From an uncultured Ruminococcus sp. (GTDB taxonomy: Bacteria > Bacillota > Clostridia > Oscillospirales > Ruminococcaceae): a stretch of 64,000 nucleotides of DNA. The position numbers were made by a program, and so were the translations under genes. Location of the stretch: the NCBI GenBank assembly GCA_902786965.1, contig CADAEJ010000005.1, positions 1-64,000 on the forward strand, written 5' to 3'. Below are positions 1-7,740 of the stretch, one piece after another; positions within the stretch are counted from its first letter, which is position 1; each line of letters opens with the position of its first letter. The notes below the pieces were generated by a model. That model was not told the DNA's origin, searched no databases, and saw only the letters and a program-made list of their open reading frames with translations.

Positions 1-1
1 G

Positions 2-1207
2 GCTCGTTGGGCAAGCCCGGCTGAGATCAATCGGTCTTTTTTCTTTCTGCCATTCGAGCCTCAGGCTTGGAGAGAGGGAAAGAACTTGCCGACTGTTCAT
101 GGAACGATCGTTGCCTGCAAAGGTAAAAAGCATACCACTGCCGTTGTAGACACGGGTGATGTCCACACGCTGATGATCGGTGCAGCCGGTGTCGGCAAGA
201 CGGCGTATTTTCTGTACCCGAACATTGAGTATGCCTGTGCATCAGGTATGAGCTTTCTGTCGACTGATACCAAAGGTGACATAGCGAGGAACTATGCCCG
301 TATCGCCAGCGAGTGCTACGGCTACGATGTGTCTGTTCTTGACTTGCGAAATCCGACCAGAAGCGATGAGAATAACATTCTGCATCTTGTCAACAAATAC
401 ACGGATATGTGGCTTCAGAACCCTAAAGACATAGCATCAAAGGCAAAAGCCGAGAAGTATGCAAAGATCATTGCAAAGACAGTTATCAACATCGGCGGGG
501 CAGATAGTTCAGCATACGGACAAAATGCATTCTTCTATGATTCGGCTGAGGGGCTGCTTGCATCTGTCATACTGCTGCTTGCAGAGTTCGGCAAAAAGGA
601 AGAAAGGCATATCGTGTCGGTGTTCAAATTGATTCAGGAACTGGTCGCCAGACCGAAGCCAAAGGAAAAGATGTATTTCCACACCCTGCTTGAGAGTATG
701 CCCAGCGAACACAAAGCAAAGTGGCTTGCAGGTGCAGCTCTGTACTCTTCCGACCAGGCAATGATGTCAGTAATGTCAACGGCGTTATCTCGTCTAAATA
801 GTTTTTTGGACTCCGAAATGGAGCAGATACTGTGCTTTGGAACGGCAATAGATGCAGAGAGCTTTTGCATGCGTAAATCTGCGATATTTTTGATACTGCC
901 GGAAGAAGACCAATCCAAATACTTTATGGTCAGTCTGCTCATACAACAGCTGTACAGAGAGATACTCACCATTGCCGATGAATGTGGCGGTGCATTACCA
1001 AACCGAGTAATGTTCTACTGCGATGAGTTTGGTACATTCCCAAAGATCGAGGGAGCAGAGGCAATGTTCTCGGCAGGTCGAAGCAGACGAATATCCATTG
1101 TGGCTATAATCCAAAGTTTCGCACAGCTAGAGCAGAAATACGGAAAAGAAGGCATGGAGATCATCACAGATAACACCCAGCTCACAGTGTTCGATCCATA
1201 CAGATGA
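2..1207 (+). CDS. virD4: VirD4/TraG-type coupling protein, N-terminal part (5' partial, truncated)
   Basis: Type IV coupling protein, the membrane ATPase that brings the relaxase-DNA complex to the conjugation channel. The frame is open to the window edge; the first residues (ARWASPAEI) match the ARWG-like block that follows the N-terminal membrane helices in this family, so the true start lies upstream. Walker A is GAAGVGKT (about nt 176-199) and Walker B is FYCDEFGTFP (about nt 1012-1041). The frame stops at 1207 after DNTQLTVFDPYR, where relatives continue for several dozen more residues before a QMMGRPLMT block. That block appears in another frame in the next entry, so the gene has an internal deletion plus frameshift. 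Family assignment is firm; loss of function is inferred. Confidence 0.85.
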   Translation, partial: ARWASPAEINRSFFFLPFEPQAWREGKNLPTVHGTIVACKGKKHTTAVVDTGDVHTLMIGAAGVGKTAYFLYPNIEYACASGMSFLSTDTKGDIARNYARIASECYGYDVSVLDLRNPTRSDENNILHLVNKYTDMWLQNPKDIASKAKAEKYAKIIAKTVINIGGADSSAYGQNAFFYDSAEGLLASVILLLAEFGKKEERHIVSVFKLIQELVARPKPKEKMYFHTLLESMPSEHKAKWLAGAALYSSDQAMMSVMSTALSRLNSFLDSEMEQILCFGTAIDAESFCMRKSAIFLILPEEDQSKYFMVSLLIQQLYREILTIADECGGALPNRVMFYCDEFGTFPKIEGAEAMFSAGRSRRISIVAIIQSFAQLEQKYGKEGMEIITDNTQLTVFDPYR

Positions 1208-1557
1208 TGGGCAGACCGCTGATGACTGTGGACGAGCTCAAGAGCATGCCAAAAGGCGACTTTATCGTGATGAAAACCGGGACATATCCCATGAGAGTGC
1301 ATCTGAAACTGTACTTCGATTGGGGTATTATCTTTGGTGAGCCATTTATCCACGAGGACAGAGGTGCAAGGCAGCCCGAGTATTCAAGCAGAGAAAAGCT
1401 TACTGCTGCGATAATTGCAAAATACCCTCAAGTCGTTAAAGTCCCCAAAGCCGGGCCTATGGTCATAGAGCATCCAGACGAGGAAGATGAGGAGATCGAT
1501 GAGATGGAACCAAACAATGACGAAAAGAGAAAAACAAACATACGGACAAACAGATAG
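1204..1557 (+). pseudogene. VirD4/TraG coupling protein, detached C-terminal fragment
   Basis: The translation begins MMGRPLMTVDELKSMPKGDF and continues through FIVMKTGTYPM and FDWGIIFGEPF, which is the usual C-terminal part of Firmicutes ICE coupling proteins, ending in an acidic tail. It overlaps the end of the upstream fragment by 4 bases in a different frame. No good ribosome-binding site lies before 1204, so it is better read as the stranded 3' end of the broken coupling-protein gene than as a gene of its own. The segment between the ATPase core and this block, present in relatives, is missing. Confidence 0.75.
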
Positions 1558-1567
1558 GAGGGAAGAA

Positions 1568-1837
1568 TTGATACTATCACGGAGAATATATGATCTTGAC
1601 TTGCCGCACAGAGCCGTGACTGTATTTGTTTATCTGTGCGACAGAGCAAACAAAAAAAGAGAGTGCTGGCCGTCAACGGTTACGATATCAAAAGACCTGG
1701 GATTATCGAGAAGAACGATATTCCGAGCCTTAAATGACCTTGAAAAAGCGGGGCTCATAAAGCGTATTCCACGCAGACGAAAGACAGGCGGCTGGACATC
1801 GAGTCTCATACGATTGGAGGTGGATAAGAATGTTTAG
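1568..1837 (+). CDS. Helix-turn-helix protein of conjugative element
   Basis: Small DNA-binding protein of about 89 residues. The segment WPSTVTISKDLGLSRRTIFR followed by ALNDLEKAGLIKR is a winged-helix/HTH motif like those in plasmid replication initiators and GntR-like N-termini. I chose the TTG at 1568 because a perfect AGGAGG (1557-1562) sits 5 bases before it; an ATG at 1517 in the same frame is the alternative. The gene lies between the coupling-protein remnant and the VirB6-like gene, which it overlaps by 8 bases, so it is co-transcribed with the transfer genes. A role in transfer-operon control or plasmid-like replication is inferred only from the fold and position. Confidence 0.6.
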   Translation: MILSRRIYDLDLPHRAVTVFVYLCDRANKKRECWPSTVTISKDLGLSRRTIFRALNDLEKAGLIKRIPRRRKTGGWTSSLIRLEVDKNV

Positions 1838-2747
1838 TTGGCTTGGAGATGTGTTTGACTGGGTCTGTGACGGCGTTGGCTGGGTGTGGGATCACACGTT
1901 AGGTGCTGTTATCGGCGGAGTCGGCAGTGCTATCTGGGACACAATGTTCAAATGGCTGTTTGAGACGATCTATACCGCTGTGGCAAAGATATTTCAGGCA
2001 ATAAACAACTCAGCGACCGATGTGTTCGAGCTTTCATGGGTACAAGCATTCGTCAAGCTGTTTTACAACTTCGGATGGATGCTGTTCGCCTGCGGACTTG
2101 TAGTCGCAGTTTTTGACTGTGCGGTAGCTTACGAGAACGGATCAGCAAACATCAAGAGGACATCTATTGATATAATCAAGGGGTTTATGGCGGTCAGTCT
2201 GTTTGCAGTTCTTCCGCAGCAGCTATACTCGTTGTGTGTCAACCTGCAGGGCTCGTTCGCAGTTGACCTCATAGGAATATTCCTAAACAACACGGTCAAG
2301 ACCGTTTCTCAATCAGCTATGGCAGTGCTTGCTGATCTCATCAAGGAGGTGTCGCTGTTTTCGCTGTTCTTTATAATCTTGCTGGGCTACTCAACAGTAA
2401 AAGTCATATTTGCAAACATCAAGCGAGGCGGTGCAATACTTTGTCAGATAGCCATAGGCTCGCTGTATATGTTCTCAATCCCTCGTGGATATACCGAGGG
2501 TTTTCAGAGTTGGTGCAAGCAGGTCATAGCAACTTGCATCACGGCATTTTTGCAGACAACTATCTTGTACCTTGGGCTTCTGACCTACTCACAGCATCCG
2601 CTGATGGCAATGGGCTTGTGCCTTTCATCGACCGAAGTGCCAAAGGTCGCTCAGATGTTCGGCCTTGATACATCGGTACGAATCAATATGATGAGTGTCA
2701 GCCATACGCTGAGTATGGGAAGTAAACTGCTTGGAAAGGTGAAATAA
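1830..2747 (+). CDS. VirB6/TrbL-like conjugation membrane protein
   Basis: Polytopic membrane protein of 305 residues with an aromatic N-terminal amphipathic segment (WLGDVFDWVCDGVGWVWD) and about six hydrophobic segments, e.g. around residues 78-100, 118-140, 170-190 and 232-250. Its size, topology and place between the coupling protein and the PrgI/VirB4 genes match the VirB6/TrbL-like inner-membrane channel component of Gram-positive ICE type IV secretion systems. The ATG at 1830 has GGAGG at 1817-1821. No frameshift or deletion is visible. Family-level identification is from recognition of related ICE proteins; I cannot name a formal family with certainty. Confidence 0.7.
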   Translation: MFSWLGDVFDWVCDGVGWVWDHTLGAVIGGVGSAIWDTMFKWLFETIYTAVAKIFQAINNSATDVFELSWVQAFVKLFYNFGWMLFACGLVVAVFDCAVAYENGSANIKRTSIDIIKGFMAVSLFAVLPQQLYSLCVNLQGSFAVDLIGIFLNNTVKTVSQSAMAVLADLIKEVSLFSLFFIILLGYSTVKVIFANIKRGGAILCQIAIGSLYMFSIPRGYTEGFQSWCKQVIATCITAFLQTTILYLGLLTYSQHPLMAMGLCLSSTEVPKVAQMFGLDTSVRINMMSVSHTLSMGSKLLGKVK

Positions 2748-2770
2748 ACAAAGAAAATGTTTTAGTATAC

Positions 2771-2799
2771 TTGATATGACAGCCTGAATATGATATACT
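2771..2799 (+). promoter_or_regulatory. Sigma-A type promoter upstream of the small HhH gene and PrgI/VirB4 operon
   Basis: TTGATA (2771-2776), a 17-base spacer and TATACT (2794-2799). It lies 50 bases before the start at 2849 in the 100-base gap after the VirB6-like gene, so the downstream transfer genes have their own promoter. Confidence 0.6.
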
Positions 2800-2848
2800 T
2801 GAATGTATCAAAGCAATGGTTGCTATTGCTGAATAAGGAGAATTGAAA

Positions 2849-3097
2849 ATGGCTGAAGAAAAGAATGGCTATGTACTGTCTAGAGCTTTGTACAAAGAAA
2901 TAAAAGGAATGAACCGAGACCGCTTGCAAGAGGTCTTGACAAACATCTACCTTGACGGCGCTAAAAGCCTTGAGTCCTCAAGCGTAGACCTTGATGTTCT
3001 GCGTACTGAGATCGGTAAAATCAAAGGCGTTGGAGAAAACAGGCTGAATGAGATAATGGCTGTTATCGAAAAGGCTTTGAACAGTAAAACGGAATAA
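2849..3097 (+). CDS. Small helix-hairpin-helix protein of the ICE
   Basis: Protein of 82 residues. The C-terminal part (IGKIKGVGENRLNEIMAVIE) is a helix-hairpin-helix (GVG hairpin) like those that bind DNA backbones non-specifically. The start is ATG 2849, with AAGGAG at 2835-2840; an in-frame TTG at 2843 is less well spaced. It has its own promoter and is followed by a strong hairpin with a T-run, so it may be transcribed as a short separate message with partial read-through into the transfer genes. Function unknown; a DNA-processing accessory role is inferred from the HhH only. Confidence 0.65.
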   Translation: MAEEKNGYVLSRALYKEIKGMNRDRLQEVLTNIYLDGAKSLESSSVDLDVLRTEIGKIKGVGENRLNEIMAVIEKALNSKTE

Positions 3098-3110
3098 TCG
3101 TATTAGTAAA

Positions 3111-3137
3111 CAGTCGGGATAAAACCCGGCTGTTTTT
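3111..3137 (+). terminator. Intrinsic terminator or attenuator
   Basis: Hairpin CAGTCGGG/CCCGGCTG (3111-3118 with 3125-3132) followed by TTTTT. It lies between the HhH gene and the PrgI-like gene and may attenuate transcription into the secretion operon. Confidence 0.6.
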
Positions 3138-3153
3138 GTTTTGGAGGTGCAAA

Positions 3154-3426
3154 TTGAAAACATATATCTACCCCGAAAACCTCAGAGCCAATGTAAAGCT
3201 GTGGTTCTGGAGCGTTCGGGACTTTATAATCATCTGCACAGGCGTGATACTGTCTGTGGTGTCGCTGGTATATCTGATGAATATACTGCCTGCCGCAGCA
3301 ACGCTGTGCTATGCATTCGTCAGCTTTCGTCCTGACGAAAACTCAATACTTGACTTTATTGTGACTGCCTTCCGGTTCTTCTGTACATCGCAGCAGGAAT
3401 ACCGCTGGCAGCAGAAAGGAGAATAA
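3154..3426 (+). CDS. PrgI/VirB3-like conjugation membrane protein
   Basis: About 90 residues, with an N-terminal KTYIYPENLRANVKLWFWSV segment and two close hydrophobic stretches (IIICTGVILSVVSLVYLM and LPAAATLCYAFV). This is the size, topology and place (just upstream of VirB4) of PrgI/VirB3 proteins, which anchor the VirB4 ATPase to the membrane channel. The start is TTG 3154 because GGAGG lies at 3143-3147; the upstream in-frame ATG (3136) has no ribosome-binding site. The stop is 6 bases from the next gene, so the two are co-transcribed. Confidence 0.7.
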   Translation: MKTYIYPENLRANVKLWFWSVRDFIIICTGVILSVVSLVYLMNILPAAATLCYAFVSFRPDENSILDFIVTAFRFFCTSQQEYRWQQKGE

Positions 3427-3432
3427 ACCAAT

Positions 3433-4002
3433 ATGGCAAAAAGAAAAAACGGCGTTCAGAGTCTGCTCGGCTTTGAACGCTTTACTCGTTACGGCGTTAA
3501 GACTGACAATGGTGAGGTCGTGCTGTTCGCAGTAGAGCCGACGAACATCTCGGTAATGTCTAAAGCGAATGTAGAGATCAAAGTCCACTCGCTGATGATG
3601 GTTCTGTCAGTCTTACCCGATCTGCAGATAATCGCTATCGACAGTGCCGAGCGCTTTGACAGCAACAAGGCATATATGTACAAGAGACTTGAATCCGAGC
3701 AGAACGAGGCTGTTCGTAAGCTCCTTATAGCTGATATCGAACATCTTGACGAGATACAGCTTGAAATGTCATCAGCCCGGCAGTTTATGTTCGCACTGAG
3801 CTTCAAGAAAGAAAAGCCGGAGCAGATATTCAACACACTCAACCGAGTTGAGAAAACGCTGTCCGAACACGGCTTTACGGCAAAAAGAATGACTAAACCT
3901 GAGATCAAAAGAATGCTCGCCCTTTACTTCGGCTCCTCGCTTACAGGCGATGAGATACCCGATATCGAGGGCGAGGAATTCAACATGGAGGTGAAAGAAT
4001 GA
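3433..4002 (+). CDS. VirB4-associated conjugation protein (VirB4 N-domain-like)
   Basis: Protein of 189 residues, soluble, with FERFTRYGVKTDNGEVVLFA and a helical middle part. Its position between PrgI and VirB4, and a start overlap with VirB4 of 4 bases (ATGA at 3999), suggest a subunit working with that ATPase; it resembles the N-terminal domain that is fused to VirB4 in many other systems. It has no Walker motifs. The ATG at 3433 follows GGAG in the end of the upstream gene. Assignment is by context plus general resemblance. Confidence 0.6.
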   Translation: MAKRKNGVQSLLGFERFTRYGVKTDNGEVVLFAVEPTNISVMSKANVEIKVHSLMMVLSVLPDLQIIAIDSAERFDSNKAYMYKRLESEQNEAVRKLLIADIEHLDEIQLEMSSARQFMFALSFKKEKPEQIFNTLNRVEKTLSEHGFTAKRMTKPEIKRMLALYFGSSLTGDEIPDIEGEEFNMEVKE

Positions 4003-5822
4003 AAAAGAAAAAGATAATGACAGAAGAACAGCAAAGCGCTTTTGAAGCTAAAACCTACTTTGATATGGTCACACCGGGCGTGATAAAGTTCTACCCCGAC
4101 TACTACATCTGTGGCAACTTCTATAAATCTTGCTGGGCGGTGACAGAGTATCCGCCAACGACCGATGAGTTTGCTATCCTCGGTCACCTTGCAGACCGCA
4201 ACGGCGTGACTCTGCATATTTTCGACAGACTGGTGGACAGCACAGAACAGCGCAAGATCGTTCAGCAGGCAATGCGAAAAAACCACATGATGACAACTGT
4301 GAACGATGTCAACGAGAGCATAAAGGCACAAGACAACATCAATGATGTGGTAGAGCTTATCTCGGAACTGCGAAGAAACAAAGAACCTCTGCTGCACTGT
4401 GCTGTGTTTATCGAACTTCGAGCCGCAACTCACGACAAGCTCAAAGAGCTGCAGTCGGATATACAGATGGAGCTTACCAGGGCGAAGATATCTGTGGACA
4501 GGCTGCTGCTTCGTCAGAAAGAAGGCTTTTTGTCCTCTCTGCCATCGGGCTCGAACTGTTTTGGTACACAGTACGAGCGTGTTCTGCCCGCAAGCTCTGT
4601 GGCAAATCTGTACCCGCTGAACTACTCGGGCAAGACAGACGAGCACGGCTTCTATTTAGGTCGTGACAAGTACGGAACAAACATACTTGTAGATTTTGAT
4701 AAAAGGACTGCTGACAAGACCAACTCAAATGTCCTTATCCTCGGCAACTCCGGACAGGGCAAAAGCTACCTGTTAAAACTGTTGCTGTGCAACCTGCGTG
4801 AGTCAGGCAAGAGCATCATCTGTCTGGATCCCGAGCATGAATACGAGGAACTGTGCAACAACCTCGGCGGCACATACATCGATATGATGTCGGGCGAGTT
4901 TATGATAAATCCTCTCGAGCCTAAATCGTGGTCGGACGGTGAAAGAGGCGGTGAGGATATGCCCGAGACCTTCCGCCAGGTCTCAAAGCTCAGTCAGCAC
5001 ATCTCATACCTCAAAGACTTTTTCAGATCGTACAAGGACTTTACCGATGCTGAGATAGACACGATCGAGATAATGCTGATGAAGCTTTACTCACGCTACG
5101 GCATAGATGACTCGACCGACCTTGACAGCCTTATTGATGAGGACTATCCGATGATGTCAGACCTCTACGACCTGGTCGAAAAGGAGTTTATGGCTTTCGA
5201 CGATCAGAAGAAACATCTGTATACCGAAGAAATGCTTCAGAATGTTTGCCTCGGTCTGCACTCGATGTGCAAGGGAGCCGAATCAAAATATTTCAACGGA
5301 CATACCAACATCAAAGACTCCGAGTTTATCTGTTTCGGAGTAAAAGGTCTTATGGATACCAACAAACACTTAAAGGATACGCTGCTGTTCAATATTCTCT
5401 CGTATATGTCAGAGCAGCTGCTCGGAAAGGGCAACACGGTAGCAGCCATCGATGAACTGTATCTGTTTCTGTCCAACATGACTGCGATAGAGTACATCAG
5501 AAACGGTATGAAGCGAGTGAGAAAGAAAGAGTCCTCGTTCATTCTAGCAAGCCAGAACATCGAGGACTTTCTGCTTCCCGAGATTAAAGAGTTCACCAAA
5601 CCGCTGTTCAGCATTCCGACATACCACTTCCTGTTCAACCCCGGCAACATCTCGTCTGCACAGTTCATCGACACACTGCAGCTGGAGCAGTCAGAGTACG
5701 AACTCTTCAAATTCCCCGAGCAGGGACTGTGCTTTTTCAGATGCGGCAATGAAAGATATCTGCTGCAGGTCATAGCACCAAAGCATAAGGCAGTGTTGTT
5801 TGGAACGGCGGGAGGCAGGTAG
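3999..5822 (+). CDS. virB4: VirB4/TraE conjugation ATPase
   Basis: Type IV secretion ATPase of 607 residues that powers assembly and substrate transfer at the cytoplasmic side of the mating channel. Visible motifs: Walker A GNSGQGKS (about nt 4744-4767), a LDPEHEYEELC acidic block just after it, Walker B VAAIDELYLFLS (about nt 5441-5476), and ILASQNIEDFL, the downstream Q-motif typical of VirB4. Length is normal and the frame intact. The start codon overlaps the previous stop (ATGA), so translation is probably coupled. The next gene starts 2 bases after the stop. This is the best preserved part of the transfer module. Confidence 0.9.
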   Translation: MKKKKIMTEEQQSAFEAKTYFDMVTPGVIKFYPDYYICGNFYKSCWAVTEYPPTTDEFAILGHLADRNGVTLHIFDRLVDSTEQRKIVQQAMRKNHMMTTVNDVNESIKAQDNINDVVELISELRRNKEPLLHCAVFIELRAATHDKLKELQSDIQMELTRAKISVDRLLLRQKEGFLSSLPSGSNCFGTQYERVLPASSVANLYPLNYSGKTDEHGFYLGRDKYGTNILVDFDKRTADKTNSNVLILGNSGQGKSYLLKLLLCNLRESGKSIICLDPEHEYEELCNNLGGTYIDMMSGEFMINPLEPKSWSDGERGGEDMPETFRQVSKLSQHISYLKDFFRSYKDFTDAEIDTIEIMLMKLYSRYGIDDSTDLDSLIDEDYPMMSDLYDLVEKEFMAFDDQKKHLYTEEMLQNVCLGLHSMCKGAESKYFNGHTNIKDSEFICFGVKGLMDTNKHLKDTLLFNILSYMSEQLLGKGNTVAAIDELYLFLSNMTAIEYIRNGMKRVRKKESSFILASQNIEDFLLPEIKEFTKPLFSIPTYHFLFNPGNISSAQFIDTLQLEQSEYELFKFPEQGLCFFRCGNERYLLQVIAPKHKAVLFGTAGGR

Positions 5823-5824
5823 CT

Positions 5825-6766
5825 ATGGCAGCCAAGATAGCTAAAATACTTGCAGCCTTCGTTGACAAGCGTAAGCTTGGTAAGAAACTTGGAATACTTG
5901 TTCTATCCATTGCTTTCGGTTTGATTTTCCTACTGGTGCTGCCTGTGGTCGTGATGAAGTCGCTGGGCAACATCAGCGGTGATTCTGCCAAACCGACTAT
6001 AAATACAGCACAGCTGACAGAGTCAAACATCAAGGCTCATATGTCCGATTCAAACCGTGAACTGGTCGAAAGAATGGAGCGTGACGGACAGGCTATCGAA
6101 ACCAAGATGAACGAGCTTGGTATCAAGGAACAGACCATCAAGGCACAGCTGATCTATATGACTGAGTTCGATAGGCTGACTAACTTTGATGCGGATGCTT
6201 TCTGCAATCTCTTTTTGTATTCAAATGACGACAGGTCGCTGCTGGACAGCATCAATCAGAACTTCGGTCTGCAGATAGACTACGAGGAATTCATGCATGT
6301 GTACACATTGACGATGAACTCAACGATCAACGAGTATATGTTCACAGACGCTGATACAAAGAACGCAGCCGACCTTGCAGCCTGGGCAGACAACGCATTC
6401 GTTTCAGGCTGGAAATACAGAAAGGATTGCTATGGAGAAAAGGATAAGGAGGATCTTGTTCGATGTGCTGATGGTTCAGGACTGATAGAAGGCTACCTGC
6501 GTTATAATCCTGACAACAAAAAGTTTGGAGAGCATGCAGTCGTAGCCTACACCATCAAGGGTGATGTATCAGCCAAGCCTGAGGTCAAAGGCATAGGTCT
6601 GTACAGCGAGGATAATCTCGGTGTGTATATTGGCAACGATCAAGTGGTCTACGCATCAAAGAATAACGGTTGTGTCATCAAGGAGTCAGTCTCGGGAGGT
6701 AACTGGAACAAGTGGATTATCTATGACGGAGTGAAATATCCGAGCGAAATACAAGGAGGTCGATAG
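5825..6766 (+). CDS. Membrane-anchored NlpC/P60-like ICE protein with lost catalytic residues
   Basis: Protein of 313 residues with a single N-terminal transmembrane segment (about residues 22-45), an extracellular helical stalk and a C-terminal domain resembling the NlpC/P60 (C40) domain of ICE cell-wall hydrolases that open peptidoglycan for the channel. Relatives read TADCVGLIKGYG at the catalytic cysteine; here the block is CADGSGLIEGY, so Cys is Gly217. At the catalytic His, relatives read GHIGVYIGN; here it is DNLGVYIGN, so His is Asn264. The fold signature remains but hydrolase activity is unlikely. It sits 2 bases after VirB4, in the same operon. It could be a structural pseudoenzyme or a decaying gene. 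Confidence 0.7.
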   Translation: MAAKIAKILAAFVDKRKLGKKLGILVLSIAFGLIFLLVLPVVVMKSLGNISGDSAKPTINTAQLTESNIKAHMSDSNRELVERMERDGQAIETKMNELGIKEQTIKAQLIYMTEFDRLTNFDADAFCNLFLYSNDDRSLLDSINQNFGLQIDYEEFMHVYTLTMNSTINEYMFTDADTKNAADLAAWADNAFVSGWKYRKDCYGEKDKEDLVRCADGSGLIEGYLRYNPDNKKFGEHAVVAYTIKGDVSAKPEVKGIGLYSEDNLGVYIGNDQVVYASKNNGCVIKESVSGGNWNKWIIYDGVKYPSEIQGGR

Positions 6767-6767
6767 A

Positions 6768-6983
6768 GTGAAAAAAGTTTTGAACATCAATCTGACACCA
6801 GATGAACTCTCGGCTGTAGAGCTTCATTTACAGCGTAAGAACTCGACGCTTGAAGCTGAGGTACAAAAATTCGTCGAGCAGCTGTACTCAAAGATAGTTC
6901 CGCAGGCTGTCAAGGATTTTATTGATGCAAAAGCCGAACAGGAAAAGGCAGCGAAAAAGATGAAAGAGAAACCCAAGCCGTAA
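6768..6983 (+). CDS. DUF6103-like small mobile-element protein
   Basis: Protein of 71 residues beginning KKVLNINLTPDELSAVELHL, with a predicted helical body (LEAEVQKFVEQLYSKIVPQAVKDFID) and a lysine-rich tail. It resembles the DUF6103 family found next to the mobilisation genes of many Clostridia ICEs. The GTG start (6768) has AGGAGG at 6754-6759. It is the last gene before the candidate oriT region. Function unknown. Confidence 0.6.
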   Translation: MKKVLNINLTPDELSAVELHLQRKNSTLEAEVQKFVEQLYSKIVPQAVKDFIDAKAEQEKAAKKMKEKPKP

Positions 6984-7269
6984 CTCGCACCAGTTGCGCC
7001 ACGATGCGCCGTGTTCGATTTTCAGGCAGCGGGTCGGGAAAGGATACCACCCCACAGGGAGAGGGCTCATTTTGAGCGTTTCTCGCAGCGCTCGATAAAT
7101 CCACGAACAGCGAGAGGGAGGGAAATCGGGTGTGGTTTTTAGTTTGCAGGAAAAAGCCCGGCGTCTATGTCGCCGGTGCGTTCACATCGACGAGCAAAGC
7201 TCGCCGTGTTTGCGAAAAATAATGCGAATAGAGCAACAGAGTCAAAATCGAGAAAAGGAGGAAATACAG
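6984..7269 (+). other. Intergenic region, candidate oriT
   Basis: A gap of 286 bases without a convincing gene, directly before the accessory protein and relaxase, where oriT lies in most ICEs. It has short hairpins (CCGGCG/CGCCGG with a 7-base loop near 7159-7177; CGAGC/GCTCG near 7191-7203) and a tract TACCACCCCACAGG (about 7045-7058) that could include a nick region. The nick site cannot be identified from sequence alone. Confidence 0.35.
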
Positions 7270-7740
7270 GTGTCAAATATGGCAAAAGGGAAAGATAAGA
7301 ACGCTGTTTCGGGTTATTCTGACGGCGTCAGAGCCTCAAAAGTCAGGTTTCCGGTTTATCTCTATCCCGAGACAATGAAATCAGTTGAAACTCTGTACAA
7401 GGGTGATAACTGTGCGACCAAAACTGAGTTCATAGAGAAAGCTATTCGTTTCTACTGTGGATTTTTGTATCAGAACAAACCAGAATTGGTTGAGTATCTT
7501 GCTCCGCAGATAACAGAGATAACGGACGGTATAGTTCGTAATTCTGAATCAAGATTGTCCCGGGCAATATTCAAATTAGCTGTTGAGATCGGTATGCAGT
7601 CACATGTGATCGCTGCATCAAATGATGTCGACTTGTCGACATTGCATAAGCTCAGAGGAATGGTTATAGATGATATACGCAGAACGAACGGTACTCTCAA
7701 TTTTGAAAAAGCAGCAAGATTCCAAAAGGAAGATGAATAA
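7270..7740 (+). CDS. Mobilisation accessory protein (MobC-like, probable RHH)
   Basis: Protein of about 156 residues: SKVRFPVYLYPETMKSVETL looks like the beta strand and first helix of a ribbon-helix-helix protein, followed by TKTEFIEKAIRFYCGFL, the second helix. Such proteins bind oriT and help the relaxase. The GTG at 7270 has AGGAGG (7256-7261) at good spacing; ATG 7279 is alternative. The stop overlaps the start of the damaged relaxase gene (ATGAATAA), so both were one translationally coupled unit. Assignment rests on position and fold pattern. Confidence 0.6.
   Translation: MSNMAKGKDKNAVSGYSDGVRASKVRFPVYLYPETMKSVETLYKGDNCATKTEFIEKAIRFYCGFLYQNKPELVEYLAPQITEITDGIVRNSESRLSRAIFKLAVEIGMQSHVIAASNDVDLSTLHKLRGMVIDDIRRTNGTLNFEKAARFQKEDE

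Noticed and set aside
6984..7269. Upstream extension of the accessory gene to 7132
   Set aside because: The longer frame covers the hairpin-rich candidate oriT and has no ribosome-binding site; GTG 7270 has a perfect AGGAGG.
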